A stretch of DNA of 64,000 bases, from the NCBI GenBank assembly GCA_035628595.1, contig DASPJN010000138.1:12443-76442 (forward strand), given 5' to 3'. A program made the position numbers and the translations under genes. Shown here piece after piece: positions 16,263 to 24,750 of this stretch (position 1 is the stretch's first letter; each line of letters begins with the position of its first letter). Below the pieces are notes generated by a model. The model ran no database searches. It was not told the origin of the DNA and worked only from the letters and a program-made list of their open reading frames with translations. The stretch comes from Chryseosolibacter sp035628595. GTDB taxonomy: Bacteria > Bacteroidota > Bacteroidia > Cytophagales > Cyclobacteriaceae.

Positions 16263-16598
16263 TTATCTATTATTGTCGCATCTAATAATTATTGCTTCAT
16301 TTCTGCCAACAATAGTAAATTCCTGAATTTCATAATCAGTATTATTAAATGAAAGCCTATACTTTTTCTTCGATGGTTGATTGAAAATTGTATTATATCT
16401 GCAATAAATATTCAACGTGTTATTATAAACATCTCCCGGCAAAGAAGGTTTGTAATATTTATTGCCTGATTCTTTCATTATAGAACCGTAAAAAGTATAA
16501 ATAGGCGTTTGTATTTCTAATGCTTGACCAATCGTATTTGCAGAAAACGAAAGTTCGGAAAGTGTAAAAAGTGTATTAAGCTTTGCAGTCATTATCAT
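16263..16598 (-). CDS. Head-tail joining (head closure) protein
   Basis: The 111-residue beta-rich protein (IYTFYGSIMKESGNKYYKPSLPGDVYNNTLNIYCRYN...YRLSFNNTDYEIQEFTIVGRNEAIIIRC) fits the small head-tail joining proteins that close the portal channel. It precedes the gp10-like gene. Its ATG overlaps the upstream stop (ATGA), so translation is coupled. The start may instead be the ATG two codons later. The call rests on fold pattern and position. Confidence 0.7.
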   Translation of the reverse strand: MIMTAKLNTLFTLSELSFSANTIGQALEIQTPIYTFYGSIMKESGNKYYKPSLPGDVYNNTLNIYCRYNTIFNQPSKKKYRLSFNNTDYEIQEFTIVGRNEAIIIRCDNNR

Positions 16599-16870
16599 TC
16601 TTCCAATCTCCTTTCAATCTTGTTAATATTTTCTTTAATGTAGGTGCAATCTGTTGATATGGTTGTGAGCTTAATGTTTACTTCATTCATCAGAATCTGC
16701 AGACCTTCATTCTTGTTTTCAACTTTTTCCAACCTATCGGTAAGTAATTGAATCTTAAAATCATTTTCCTTTTTATAAAGGTCTTGCTTTGTTTGTAGCT
16801 TCGACCATGTAACAGCCAAAGACACAAGCCACGTAATTGCGGTAAACAATATTCCTATGTACTCACTCAT
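16595..16870 (-). CDS. Small membrane protein with coiled coil (lysis candidate)
   Basis: The 91-residue protein has one N-terminal membrane helix (IGILFTAITWLVSLAVTW, residues about 5-22) followed by a long charged coiled coil (residues 25-90). This is a shape seen in phage holin-associated or hemolysin XhlA-like proteins, though those carry the helix at the C-terminus. It overlaps the upstream two-helix protein by eight bases and the downstream joining gene by four, so all three are coupled. A lysis role is inferred from shape only; it could also be a superinfection or tail-membrane factor. Confidence 0.5.
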   Translation of the reverse strand: MSEYIGILFTAITWLVSLAVTWSKLQTKQDLYKKENDFKIQLLTDRLEKVENKNEGLQILMNEVNIKLTTISTDCTYIKENINKIERRLEE

Positions 16871-17108
16871 TGTTGTCGGACTTAAAAAGATTAATGTTTT
16901 TGCCTAATACCTTTTTTTCTAAGGCATTTATGAATTTGTCAGGAACAAATAGTAAAAGGACTCCTGAAACAATTAAGCCGGCATATAAATAGAATTCATA
17001 TTGCTCAATCGAATCTGAATTATTTATCATCGACAAAGAAAAGACGATAAATACAACACCAAGTATTGAAGATTTGTAATGAGTAATATTTTTTAAAAGG
17101 CGTTTCAT
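16863..17108 (-). CDS. Two-helix membrane protein, holin-like
   Basis: The 81-residue protein has two predicted membrane helices (SSILGVVFIVFSLSMI and LYAGLIVSGVLLLFV), a short polar turn between them, a basic N-terminus and a charged C-terminus. This matches class II holins in size and topology. It is oddly placed between the gp6-like connector and head-tail joining genes rather than at the end of the late operon. It starts directly after the connector stop region and overlaps the next gene. No endolysin was recognised near it. Confidence 0.5.
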   Translation of the reverse strand: MKRLLKNITHYKSSILGVVFIVFSLSMINNSDSIEQYEFYLYAGLIVSGVLLLFVPDKFINALEKKVLGKNINLFKSDNNE

Positions 17109-17642
17109 TTATAACAGGTTAGTATAATGAGATAATATTCTTTTAAAGGCTTTACTCTCCCTCACACTATTTGAAACATAGCCTGAACGATCAACGTCAA
17201 ACAATTCTGCTGTCTTAATACTAATTGCTCGTTTAATGTCGTAAGGCACTTTATCAAGTGCATAACCTGACTGATAGATAATATTTAATTCATCCACGTT
17301 GATGGAGGTATCAAATTTAATTGTTGTGTATTGAAAGCCTTTATATGTTGTGAAGCCAGTAATTGCGGTTTGAATATTATTTGTCGTTCCTGTGATTCCC
17401 GATATACTGATATTAGGTTCATATACTGTATAGCATGTTCCATTTACGCAGTAATCGGTCTGCCTGTTAGTTGTTAATGCTATATCAAAACCAATTTCCT
17501 TTTCAGCAATTTCAACCGCTGATGCTATGCAACGATTCAGTTGTGAATTAAAACTTGTGTCACCTGAATAGATGTTCAGGTCTTCTTTTATTTCGGCAAG
17601 TTCGAAGGCTGAAAAGTCCTTATTGATAATTGTTTTATACAT
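17109..17642 (-). CDS. HK97 gp6-like head-tail connector
   Basis: The ATG at 17642 is preferred (MYKTIINKDFSAFELAEIKEDLNIYSGD); a TTG at 17654 could add four residues. The protein has the gp6 pattern: DLNIYSGDTSFNSQLNRCIASAVEIAEKEIGFDI at the N-terminus (alpha-helical bundle) and VPYDIKRAISIKTAELFDVDRSG near the end. It forms a ring below the portal. Gene order, capsid then connector, is that of HK97. The leader has GTATTTAT followed by an 8 bp stem ending at the ATG. Confidence 0.85.
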   Translation of the reverse strand: MYKTIINKDFSAFELAEIKEDLNIYSGDTSFNSQLNRCIASAVEIAEKEIGFDIALTTNRQTDYCVNGTCYTVYEPNISISGITGTTNNIQTAITGFTTYKGFQYTTIKFDTSINVDELNIIYQSGYALDKVPYDIKRAISIKTAELFDVDRSGYVSNSVRESKAFKRILSHYTNLL

Positions 17643-17670
17643 AAATGAATTCAAATCATTTATAAATACT
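17643..17670 (-). promoter_or_regulatory. Leader element plus hairpin before the gp6-like gene
   Basis: Coding-strand GTATTTAT is followed by ATAAATGA/TCATTTAT inverted arms that run up to the start codon. It is a long-spaced version of the recurrent leader element. Confidence 0.4.
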
Positions 17671-17688
17671 TGTCAAAACTGCATAATG

Positions 17689-17722
17689 AAAAAGCACTTG
17701 AACCGTCTGTTACAAGTGCTTT
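17689..17722 (-). terminator. Hairpin of the shared AAGCACTT family
   Basis: AAAGCACTTG (17691-17700) pairs with CAAGTGCTTT (17713-17722). On the minus strand the stem is followed by TTTTTC. The loop contains ACAGACGGTT, which recurs in two hairpins near the right end of the prophage. It lies in the 230-base gap between capsid and connector, so it may attenuate transcription. Confidence 0.6.
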
Positions 17723-17817
17723 AAAAAAAAACTTAAAAACCATCTATTCCAAAACGGCACCCTAAAGAATCGGGCACTTCGATTTTGATGAGTCGTATAT
17801 AAATACTCTGCAAAAAC

Positions 17818-17852
17818 AAAATGAGTCAGCGAACAAAGTCACCAACTCATTT
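17818..17852 (-). terminator. Terminator-like hairpin after the capsid gene
   Basis: AAATGAGT and ACTCATTT form an 8 bp stem 24 bases after the capsid stop, followed on the minus strand by a T-rich stretch. Together with the next hairpin it should reduce read-through, leaving capsid mRNA more abundant than tail mRNA. Confidence 0.5.
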
Positions 17853-17875
17853 ATTAAAATAATCAATTAAAATAA

Positions 17876-19018
17876 TTAGGTCAGTTTATCCACGTTCTTA
17901 ATTAAGGCAACACCATTTGCGTCAATATATGACCCATCCGCATGAGCCGAAACAACAAGTAAAATGTTTCCCTTACGAGCTAACGTTGAATCTGTTACCG
18001 TTTCGATTTCTATGCCTGCGCCCCAATATGCCTGTGCCACCGCTTTAGCGTTGATCAAGTAACCATGATTCTCATTTGTCATTAGACTTGAGCGTACAGC
18101 AGGGTAGCCGTTAATCACACCGTCTTTCATTACAAGTTGACCAGAACCACTATCAATTTTCGCTTGTTTAGCTTTTGCAACACCTGATTTAGAGAATATG
18201 TATCCACTTGGAACACCATTAAATTCTTTTTCCATCTGCAAAGCAACGTTATGAAATGACGTAGTTACACCAGTTGCACCAGACACAATTGCAGTTAAAG
18301 TTGAAAAAGAATCAATTGTTCTTTTTTCCAAAGCTTTATCAACTGCAAATTTCAATTCACCAATTAAGGCTTGAATATTTTCCGGCTTACTAGCTGCTAC
18401 CCACGCTTTAGAAACTTCTAACGAAGCTGACACAAAAACAGGCTTTAATTTTTTAGAAGCACTTGTTAATGTTTGGTCATTTATAGTTGTATCCTGATCA
18501 TCTTCAAATGTTGCAACTATTGATGCCATTGAAGGGTGGTCAACTTCGCCCGATTCAAAATATGAAGTCTGGACACCTAATTTAGGCAACACAAGCTCGT
18601 TATTATCTGCAATTGACAAACCTGCCTGTTGTGCATAAACGAAGCCGGCATTACTTGTTGAAGTAATTGTCGAACGTTTTACCGCATCAAATGAAATGTT
18701 GAATTTTCCATTTGAAACAAATTCACTATTTGCACCTTGACCATTCAAGAATGATCTGAATTCAGTAACAAGTATATTGTCTTTCTTATCAACATTCTGA
18801 TCTTTTGATAAGTTATCAAGCTTGATATTTCTTTTTGCTTCAATTTCTTTTTCTGCTGTGATTGTGTTATCAATCTCATCAATTTGCTGTTTGATGTTGT
18901 TAACCGCTGTTAATTCATCATTGGTATAAGCTGCCCTTTTTTCAGCAACTAACTTTTGTTTAAACTTTTCATATTCGGCAAATAAGCCGTTTCTCTTTTC
19001 TACTAAATCTTTAAGCAT
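17876..19018 (-). CDS. HK97-fold major capsid protein
   Basis: The 380-residue protein has the two-part build of HK97 capsids: an N-terminal coiled coil of about 95 residues (ELTAVNNIKQQIDEIDNTITAEKEIEAKRN), the delta/scaffold domain removed by the protease, and the shell domain from about residue 100 on. Typical shell pieces are VSASLEVSKAWVAAS, KALEKRTIDSF, NGYPAVRSSLM and the closing ARKGNILLVVSAHADG. The protease gene lies directly upstream and a hairpin pair downstream. It forms the icosahedral head. Confidence 0.93.
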   Translation of the reverse strand: MLKDLVEKRNGLFAEYEKFKQKLVAEKRAAYTNDELTAVNNIKQQIDEIDNTITAEKEIEAKRNIKLDNLSKDQNVDKKDNILVTEFRSFLNGQGANSEFVSNGKFNISFDAVKRSTITSTSNAGFVYAQQAGLSIADNNELVLPKLGVQTSYFESGEVDHPSMASIVATFEDDQDTTINDQTLTSASKKLKPVFVSASLEVSKAWVAASKPENIQALIGELKFAVDKALEKRTIDSFSTLTAIVSGATGVTTSFHNVALQMEKEFNGVPSGYIFSKSGVAKAKQAKIDSGSGQLVMKDGVINGYPAVRSSLMTNENHGYLINAKAVAQAYWGAGIEIETVTDSTLARKGNILLVVSAHADGSYIDANGVALIKNVDKLT

Positions 19019-19086
19019 TTTATTTTATACTTTTTTATAATCTTAATTATTGGGACGAATCACCGTCTATTATTAAATACTTCTGT

Positions 19087-19749
19087 TCATTCGAGAATTC
19101 TTTTTTTCATCATTTGGAAATCGAAATCAATACTCGGTGTAACTGTATCGGGTTCTTTTATTTCGTTTTTGCTTGATTCATCTTCAATTTCCTTAATTGC
19201 ATTTTCATCAAGTGAACGCGAAAAGACAAATGTTTCAGGGTATGCGGGTTGGACTGTTGACGTTAAATCAACAACTTTTGTAATCTTGCTGATTGTTCTA
19301 TACAATTCACCACCCCTTTTCTCCCATGAATCTGCACCAACTTTAAATGCAAAAGAATTAGAACGAATTATTTTTTGATTAACATATTTAATTAAATCGT
19401 TTTGTTCTGTCGTTGCATCTGCTTCGCTTGGAATTTCAGCACGTGCAAAAAGTCCTCTATCAGTTACTTTTAACTGAAGATTGGCGTTTGTTCTTGCAAT
19501 TGGTCTGCTGAAACTATGTTCAACAGTATAGATTACATCTGAAAAATCTGTTTCCGTAAATGCTTCTGGTGCTATTCGTTCGGTAAATGTTACAATGTTG
19601 CCGTTGATCTTTTCAGTTATTTTTACTGAATTGGAATTATTTAAAGCGAAATAACCCATAATAAAACGCTTACCATCGGCTGCAACTTCACTTCTTGTTT
19701 CAATTTCTGAATCTGTATTATCTATTGTTATGCTTCTCTTTTCAATCAT
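19087..19749 (-). CDS. HK97-type prohead protease (S78)
   Basis: The 220-residue protein matches the U35/S78 prohead protease: GYFALNN near the start, the catalytic His in YTVEHSFSRPIART, RGLFARAEIP, and the catalytic Ser in SNSFAFKVG (residue about 135-139). It cleaves the delta domain of the capsid protein and then itself during head maturation. It lies between portal and capsid as in HK97. A GTATTTAT leader element sits four bases before ATG, directly after the portal stop. Confidence 0.9.
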   Translation of the reverse strand: MIEKRSITIDNTDSEIETRSEVAADGKRFIMGYFALNNSNSVKITEKINGNIVTFTERIAPEAFTETDFSDVIYTVEHSFSRPIARTNANLQLKVTDRGLFARAEIPSEADATTEQNDLIKYVNQKIIRSNSFAFKVGADSWEKRGGELYRTISKITKVVDLTSTVQPAYPETFVFSRSLDENAIKEIEDESSKNEIKEPDTVTPSIDFDFQMMKKRILE

Positions 19750-19753
19750 ATCT

Positions 19754-19761
19754 ATAAATAC
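19754..19761 (-). promoter_or_regulatory. GTATTTAT leader element before the protease gene
   Basis: It lies in the 12-base gap between the portal stop codon and the protease ATG, so it is inside an operon and cannot easily be a promoter for this gene. Spacing to ATG is four bases, identical to the element at 6711. Confidence 0.5.
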
Positions 19762-21024
19762 TTATTCAGCCGGCTTTGTTTCATTTGGTGTTATCTTGTT
19801 ATTAGACCAAACATCATATTTTTCAATTGCCTGATTTTGCGATTGTATATAATGATAGTTCATATACTCATTATCAATTTTGTTCATGCCGATTTTAACC
19901 CTGATGTCGTTAGGCGAAATTGCTCCGGTACTTGAAAGGTTTTTTAAATAGATTGTTTTGCTTTCAAGGTCAAGGGTAAAAAGCGATTCATAATCAAAGT
20001 CAATTTCAATACCATTTAATCTTTCATCGATCAAAAGCAGTTTGTCATTTAGTTCAGCAAGAATAATGTTAGTAATATTTGAAAGGCAGTTGTTTAAAAA
20101 TGATAAAGCTTGCGCCTCAATTTTTGTCGCTGCTGCTGCACCTTCATTTATATTCAACATGAATGCCGGAATGTTAAACGCTGATGCTATGCGAGACTCT
20201 GTAAACTTGGATTGTTCTAAAAACTTTAAATCAGGCAAAGAAATTGATTTCAGTTTATACATAGGTGGTACTCGCAATAACCCACCGGCAAAAGCTGACT
20301 TTGAACCTGTAACCTCCTGTTCCAATTTTTCAAAATATTCACGTGCTTTATTTTTATCTGCTACCCCTGCATTCTCAAGATCCATTTCACAGTAAAGAAC
20401 TTGGAACAAACCATTTTGATAGTAATTCTTTATCGTTTCTTCCGCACCTGATTGTATATCAAGTTCATTTTTTAAGGCAGAAATTGGGCTGATCGGCGTG
20501 ACGCCATCACGCGAAAAGATGTAAAAGAAAACTATGTCCCTTGACGCAATCCAATTGGTTATGCCTTTGAATTTGTAAAATATATCACCGGCATAAGCTG
20601 CAACAGCTTCAACCGTTCCAAGTTCCTTTAATTCTTTTTTTGTTTGTAACGTATTTGAATCAAAATCTGATCGTAAATAATATACACCACCTTCTAACAA
20701 TAATTTAGTTACTGTATAATTAATCCACTTTGCCGTTGACAATCGTAAATCTGGATTAAAGGCAAGTGTTTTATGCCATGAATGATCTTTCAAGACCTCC
20801 CTGCCTTTATCAGTTTTCTGGTATACATTCAATTTTAACTTGCTGATATTGTTTGCAATCAGTTGTACACAAGAAAAAATTGTTGACGTTAGTTCTGGTC
20901 TCGAAAGATCAAATGTTTTTGCTGCCTTGTAAATGTTTGATTTCTCGCTTAAATATTGTTGAGCATTTGCGACCGTGACTTTTTTTGACGTAAAGGAATT
21001 GAAAAAACGTTTAATGATGTTCAT
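19762..21024 (-). CDS. HK97-family portal protein
   Basis: The 420-residue protein has portal hallmarks: SRPELTSTIFSCVQLIANNISKLKLNVYQ, VYYLRSDFDSN, the wing region, EARALS-type helix (KIEAQALSFLNNCLSNITNIILAELNDKLL) and STGAISPNDIRVKIGMNKID near the C-terminus, which is the usual end of the family. A dodecamer of this protein forms the DNA channel and docks the terminase. It lies between the large terminase and protease genes. A dyad in the leader abuts the start codon. Confidence 0.92.
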   Translation of the reverse strand: MNIIKRFFNSFTSKKVTVANAQQYLSEKSNIYKAAKTFDLSRPELTSTIFSCVQLIANNISKLKLNVYQKTDKGREVLKDHSWHKTLAFNPDLRLSTAKWINYTVTKLLLEGGVYYLRSDFDSNTLQTKKELKELGTVEAVAAYAGDIFYKFKGITNWIASRDIVFFYIFSRDGVTPISPISALKNELDIQSGAEETIKNYYQNGLFQVLYCEMDLENAGVADKNKAREYFEKLEQEVTGSKSAFAGGLLRVPPMYKLKSISLPDLKFLEQSKFTESRIASAFNIPAFMLNINEGAAAATKIEAQALSFLNNCLSNITNIILAELNDKLLLIDERLNGIEIDFDYESLFTLDLESKTIYLKNLSSTGAISPNDIRVKIGMNKIDNEYMNYHYIQSQNQAIEKYDVWSNNKITPNETKPAE

Positions 21025-21051
21025 TTATTGATATATCTATCAATAAATACT
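21024..21051 (-). promoter_or_regulatory. Leader dyad with GTATTTAT before the portal gene
   Basis: TTTATTGATA and TATCAATAAA form a 10 bp inverted repeat with a four-base centre. The upstream arm overlaps GTATTTAT and the downstream arm touches the ATG. The layout repeats at 26798 and 17642. Confidence 0.45.
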
Positions 21052-21125
21052 GTGCTTAATGATTGAAGAATTGCGGCAAATAACCGCTTTAATGCCGGCA
21101 AATAATGCGGCAAATAAATCATTAC

Positions 21126-22883
21126 CTAAAAATTGTAAGCTGAAAGCAGGTCGCTGAATCTATTCATATTGTCGGCCAAGTATTGATGAACAGCTATGTT
21201 TGTCGCGACTAAGGCATCTATTGACATAGCCACGCCATCAATTTTCTTTTTCATCAATTTGATGTTTGCGTTTGTATCTGTGAAGATATCCACGTTGCCA
21301 AACTGCCATCTGGTGCAAGGGTTGTATTCAAACTTGAATTTGCCCGTGATTAAATTCTTTTCGATAAATTTTAAAGGAAAAGAAAGGTGTTTAACATTTT
21401 GTGGCACCGGGTTACAGGTAATACCTTTTTTTTCAAGTTTATAAATTAGCTGTTGAGCATTAAATGGATCATACCCTATTGACTTAATTTTAAATCTGTT
21501 TGATAGCCGTAATATGATTTCAAAAATTAAATCTTCATCAAGTACAGGCGTTTTGCATGGATAAATGCAACCGACTTTTTGTTTGCCGTTTTCGTCTTCC
21601 GTTTTTACTGAAACGAAATCATTACTCAAATATTCCGCTGTATCGGAAACAAACCATTTTGATAAATCAACATTCTTTTTCAAAAAGTTATTTGCTGCAT
21701 TAGGCATTACGTTGATCGTTTTGCAAAGCAGTTGATCTTGAGCTACTTCGGCAATAATTGATAGACCCGTCAAATCTGTATTAGTTGACGCATCTATGCC
21801 TATATAAATAACACTGTTGGCGGGTATTGTATCAGTTGTAAACGCTGCTTTGACAATTTCATCTTCTAACCATTTTTCTAAAAGGTTTGTTTCTTGCCAA
21901 ATATTCAGGGAGTCATTAAGAAAAACCCGTTTAGATGTTGGAAATATTTTTATGTTATTAAATGCTTCGAGCATGTTATCAACAGACTGCACCGCTCCCA
22001 AACTTGGATTTGATTTAACCCATGATTCAGGGTTATCAATTTCCCTTACATCATCTTGTGTTGCAAAAAATATAAAAAGATTATCTTTTTCAGCTTCACC
22101 GTTTAGAATTGAAACACAAGGCAAAAACAAGTGTTCATAAGAAACAGCTTCTTTATTGCTGAATGTTCCAATAATTAACTGCAACGGGTTTTTTCTTGTA
22201 CTGCTTTTCTTTTTTAGAATATCTTTTATCTTCAAATCTTTGTACAAAAACACTTCATCGAGAATAGAAACAGATGGGTTTGAGCCTTGCGCCTTGTCTT
22301 CATCGTTCGTAATTATTTGAATAAAGTTCGTGCTGTTTGCTTGTTTATTGTAGACAGTCGAGTGATTCACTTTAAACAATTCAGAAAGTAATGGTGAAAG
22401 CATTATCATTTCTTTTAAGTATTTTAATACCTCCGCTGATTGACGATTTGTTAAGCTGGTAAGAATGATATTTGCATTTAATTCAAAATCAGAAACAGAT
22501 TCAAATAATGACAAACCGATAACAAAAGAAGATTTTCCATTCTTGCCCGCTGTGGATAGTATTGCTTCGTTGATTACTCGCTGATCTGTTCCTTTATAAT
22601 AAAAACAATAAACAGATGCAATAATGAAAACTTGAAATGGTTGCAACGGGAATTGAACAACATCGCCTTTAAAAGCGATATTGATAAGCGAAAAGAATTT
22701 TAAACTTCTAATTAGTTCAGATTCTTTGTACTCAAAATTGAGTTTATAATTTTTTATAAATCTGGTAACTGCTTGTTTTTCAAATTGGCAAACAATACGA
22801 CTGCCTGATTGAACATCATTTATGTATTCTTCAAGCTGCTTTAAATGCTTCGTTGCGTACTCGTTCGGCGTTAATCGGCTCAA
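21126..22883 (-). CDS. terL: Terminase large subunit (Terminase_1 type)
   Basis: The 585 residues are the usual TerL length. The ATPase half has Walker A STAGKNGKSS (110-119), the adenine-binding LTSLTNRQSAEV segment and Walker B VSILDE (about 205-210). The nuclease half has the acidic residues in YIGIDASTNTD and in IKSIGYDPFNAQQLI. It packages DNA through the portal and cuts it. It starts eight bases past the small terminase stop, so the pair is coupled. Confidence 0.93.
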   Translation of the reverse strand: MSRLTPNEYATKHLKQLEEYINDVQSGSRIVCQFEKQAVTRFIKNYKLNFEYKESELIRSLKFFSLINIAFKGDVVQFPLQPFQVFIIASVYCFYYKGTDQRVINEAILSTAGKNGKSSFVIGLSLFESVSDFELNANIILTSLTNRQSAEVLKYLKEMIMLSPLLSELFKVNHSTVYNKQANSTNFIQIITNDEDKAQGSNPSVSILDEVFLYKDLKIKDILKKKSSTRKNPLQLIIGTFSNKEAVSYEHLFLPCVSILNGEAEKDNLFIFFATQDDVREIDNPESWVKSNPSLGAVQSVDNMLEAFNNIKIFPTSKRVFLNDSLNIWQETNLLEKWLEDEIVKAAFTTDTIPANSVIYIGIDASTNTDLTGLSIIAEVAQDQLLCKTINVMPNAANNFLKKNVDLSKWFVSDTAEYLSNDFVSVKTEDENGKQKVGCIYPCKTPVLDEDLIFEIILRLSNRFKIKSIGYDPFNAQQLIYKLEKKGITCNPVPQNVKHLSFPLKFIEKNLITGKFKFEYNPCTRWQFGNVDIFTDTNANIKLMKKKIDGVAMSIDALVATNIAVHQYLADNMNRFSDLLSAYNF

Positions 22884-22890
22884 TCATTTT

Positions 22891-23301
22891 TTAATTAGAT
22901 AAGCTGTAATTATTGACTATTTGATTTAGCAGCGACAAAGCATCTTTCTTTTCTTCCTGCTGACTATCTTGTTTTGATCGTTTAAGTCTTGACACGACAT
23001 CAAGACCTAATTGTTTATAGATAGATTGAATAATCTTTGTTGCTTTCTGAATAATGGAAACTGAAAAATTAATTTGATAATAGGGTTCCTCTCCAGTTTT
23101 TCGCAAATTGATCATCTGACCACGTTGCGCAATATCCCGCTTAGCTTCATTCACTAATTCAAGCTGATATACTAGTTCATCGATCAACGTAATATCAGAT
23201 TGCTCAAACTGATTCACCTTTTTCAGATATGTTATTATCAACTGCTTTGCATTTTTTGGCTTAGTGACCTTGACAGATTTTCTTTTTTTCTTTTCCTGCA
23301 T
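22891..23301 (-). CDS. terS: Terminase small subunit (P27 family)
   Basis: The 136-residue protein has a basic N-terminus (KKKRKSVKVTKPKN), the P27 helical body (YLKKVNQFEQSDITLIDELVYQLELVNEAKRDIAQRGQMI) and the family ending YKQLGLDVVSRLKRSKQ. It binds the packaging site and recruits TerL. It is the first gene of the leftward structural operon. A GTATTTAT leader element lies six bases before ATG. Confidence 0.85.
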   Translation of the reverse strand: MQEKKKRKSVKVTKPKNAKQLIITYLKKVNQFEQSDITLIDELVYQLELVNEAKRDIAQRGQMINLRKTGEEPYYQINFSVSIIQKATKIIQSIYKQLGLDVVSRLKRSKQDSQQEEKKDALSLLNQIVNNYSLSN

Positions 23302-23307
23302 ACAAGA

Positions 23308-23315
23308 ATAAATAC
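23308..23315 (-). promoter_or_regulatory. GTATTTAT leader element before terS
   Basis: It is six bases before the ATG at 23301 and spaced as in the other short forms. Upstream lies a G-rich segment that may contain the cos site. Confidence 0.45.
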
Positions 23316-23324
23316 TGTTATATA

Positions 23325-23425
23325 TGCCGGAGGGGGTACCCTATATTTTCAAAATCAAGATTTGTGTATAAAAAACGGTTGGGCTATGATTTGGTTAGGC
23401 AAACAATATTCTGCCAAATATCCCC
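23325..23425. other. Possible cos region upstream of terS
   Basis: In HK97-like phages cos lies beside terS near an HNH gene. Here the gap holds GGAGGGGGTACCC (palindrome GGGTACCC) near 23330 and CCCCCCGC near 23422, the only strong G/C runs in an AT-rich stretch. The cut position cannot be read from sequence alone. Confidence 0.25.
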
Positions 23426-23485
23426 CCGCTAATAAATAATTTGAAATGATTATTTTTATCAGAAGTAATAAAACCTTTATTAACA

Positions 23486-24382
23486 ATGGAAAAGAACAAG
23501 GAACAAAACAAACAAGTACAGGGGTCGCGATTCAAATTATTATGGTACTTAATTTTTGTTCTGGTAGTCGGACTTTGGGTTCTATGCGGGTGGCTGGTAA
23601 CTACTCAGCTTACTGAAGCAAATACAGATGCATCAGCATGGCAAATACGTGGACAATTTGGTGATATGTTTGGTGCTGTAAATGCTTTGTTCAGCGGACT
23701 TGCATTTGGTGCAATTGTGATAACATTAGTAATGCAGAGACAAGACATGGCGTTGCAAGAACAAGCCATAATAGATTCACAACAGCAACTTATAGTACAG
23801 AACACAGCGATAGAAAAACAGCATCGAGAGATTAGATTGCAAAACATTAATGCAAAACGTCTGCGCTTTGAACGGATGTTTTTTGATATGATATCAATAC
23901 ATTTTGAAATCGTATCTCGACTTGATATGGGATATGATAATATTACGGGAGTTAAAGTATTTACAGAAATACTATCTGGCTATCAAAGTCAGATTTACCA
24001 ACTTCAAGATGGCATAGAATACAACAGCACACGATATGATGATTTCAAACAGGCGTTTAGTTCTATTGAAATGCTACACCTACCTCTACTTTCTTCATAC
24101 TTTCAAAGCCTTATTGCGATATATTCTATTTTAAAACAACGAAAGCTAAAAGCAAAAGCCGAACAAAGGTACTTAAGCATATTACATAATTACATTTCGC
24201 TGGACGAGCGCAAATTTCTATTCTATTACAACATTCTCTCAGATGCCAGTAAGCCGGTTAACGAACGCATTAGAGGAATTGACAGGGAATTGAATTTAAT
24301 GGATACTGTTCCTGCTAACATCTTATTAGACTCATCTCACGCAGGTTTAAAACATGACTATACCTTAAGATCATTTAACTGA
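23486..24382 (+). CDS. AbiC-like membrane protein, putative phage-defence moron
   Basis: The 298-residue protein has two N-terminal membrane helices (LLWYLIFVLVVGLWVLCGW and FGAVNALFSGLAFGAIVITLV) joined by RGQFGDMFGAVNALFSG, then a Gln-rich coiled coil and a helical body with LRFERMFFDMISIHFEIV, PLLSSYFQSLIAIYSIL and KFLFYYNIL. This is the layout of the putative AbiC-type abortive-infection family. It is read opposite to the surrounding late operon and its 3' end overlaps the HNH gene by 25 bases. It would act at the membrane against competing phages if the family role holds. It is a typical moron by strand and place; activity is inferred. Confidence 0.7.
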   Translation: MEKNKEQNKQVQGSRFKLLWYLIFVLVVGLWVLCGWLVTTQLTEANTDASAWQIRGQFGDMFGAVNALFSGLAFGAIVITLVMQRQDMALQEQAIIDSQQQLIVQNTAIEKQHREIRLQNINAKRLRFERMFFDMISIHFEIVSRLDMGYDNITGVKVFTEILSGYQSQIYQLQDGIEYNSTRYDDFKQAFSSIEMLHLPLLSSYFQSLIAIYSILKQRKLKAKAEQRYLSILHNYISLDERKFLFYYNILSDASKPVNERIRGIDRELNLMDTVPANILLDSSHAGLKHDYTLRSFN

Positions 24383-24723
24383 TCCATATTATCGTCAATA
24401 ATATTATTGCGCTGCTGTTGCTTTTTGTCCTTCTGTTCCTGAATGGTCTTAGCTGAATGACACGACTTACATAGGGCTTGACAATTCGATTCAGTTAATC
24501 GTAATGAATAATTAATTGATAAAGGAATGATGTGGTCAACCTCTGTTGCCGCTGCTCTGTTGCATAATTGGCAAATAGGGTAACAGACAAGAATATATAA
24601 TCTAAGTTTTTGCCAAGCTGATGATTGATAGAACTTTTGAAACTGTTGACGGTTATCATATAGACCCTTCTTTGTTTTATCGGTAACAGTTTTATTTAGT
24701 TTGCGTTTAATCCACCATGACAT
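24358..24723 (-). CDS. HNH endonuclease (phage packaging-associated)
   Basis: The start at 24723 (MSWWIKRKLNK) is preferred because a GTATTTAT element precedes it by five bases; the frame is open to 24738 via TTG. The protein of 121 residues has the phage HNH layout: FYQSSAWQKLRLYIL, the first CxxC pair in CYPICQLC, the catalytic VDHIIPL and the second pair LCKSCHSAKT. HNH proteins beside terminase genes stimulate cos cleavage in HK97-like phages. Here two rightward cargo genes separate and flank it, which suggests later insertions around it. Confidence 0.88.
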   Translation of the reverse strand: MSWWIKRKLNKTVTDKTKKGLYDNRQQFQKFYQSSAWQKLRLYILVCYPICQLCNRAAATEVDHIIPLSINYSLRLTESNCQALCKSCHSAKTIQEQKDKKQQQRNNIIDDNMDQLNDLKV

Positions 24724-24728
24724 ATTTA

Positions 24729-24736
24729 ATAAATAC
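24729..24736 (-). promoter_or_regulatory. GTATTTAT leader element before the HNH gene
   Basis: It lies five bases before the ATG at 24723 and in the 27-base space between two divergent start codons. It decides the HNH start. Confidence 0.45.
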
Positions 24737-24750
24737 AAACATAAGCAACC

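Noticed and set aside
17740..17800. Short gene between connector and capsid after a GTATTTAT element at 17797
   Set aside because: No start codon follows at a suitable distance and the only frame runs through the terminator hairpin.
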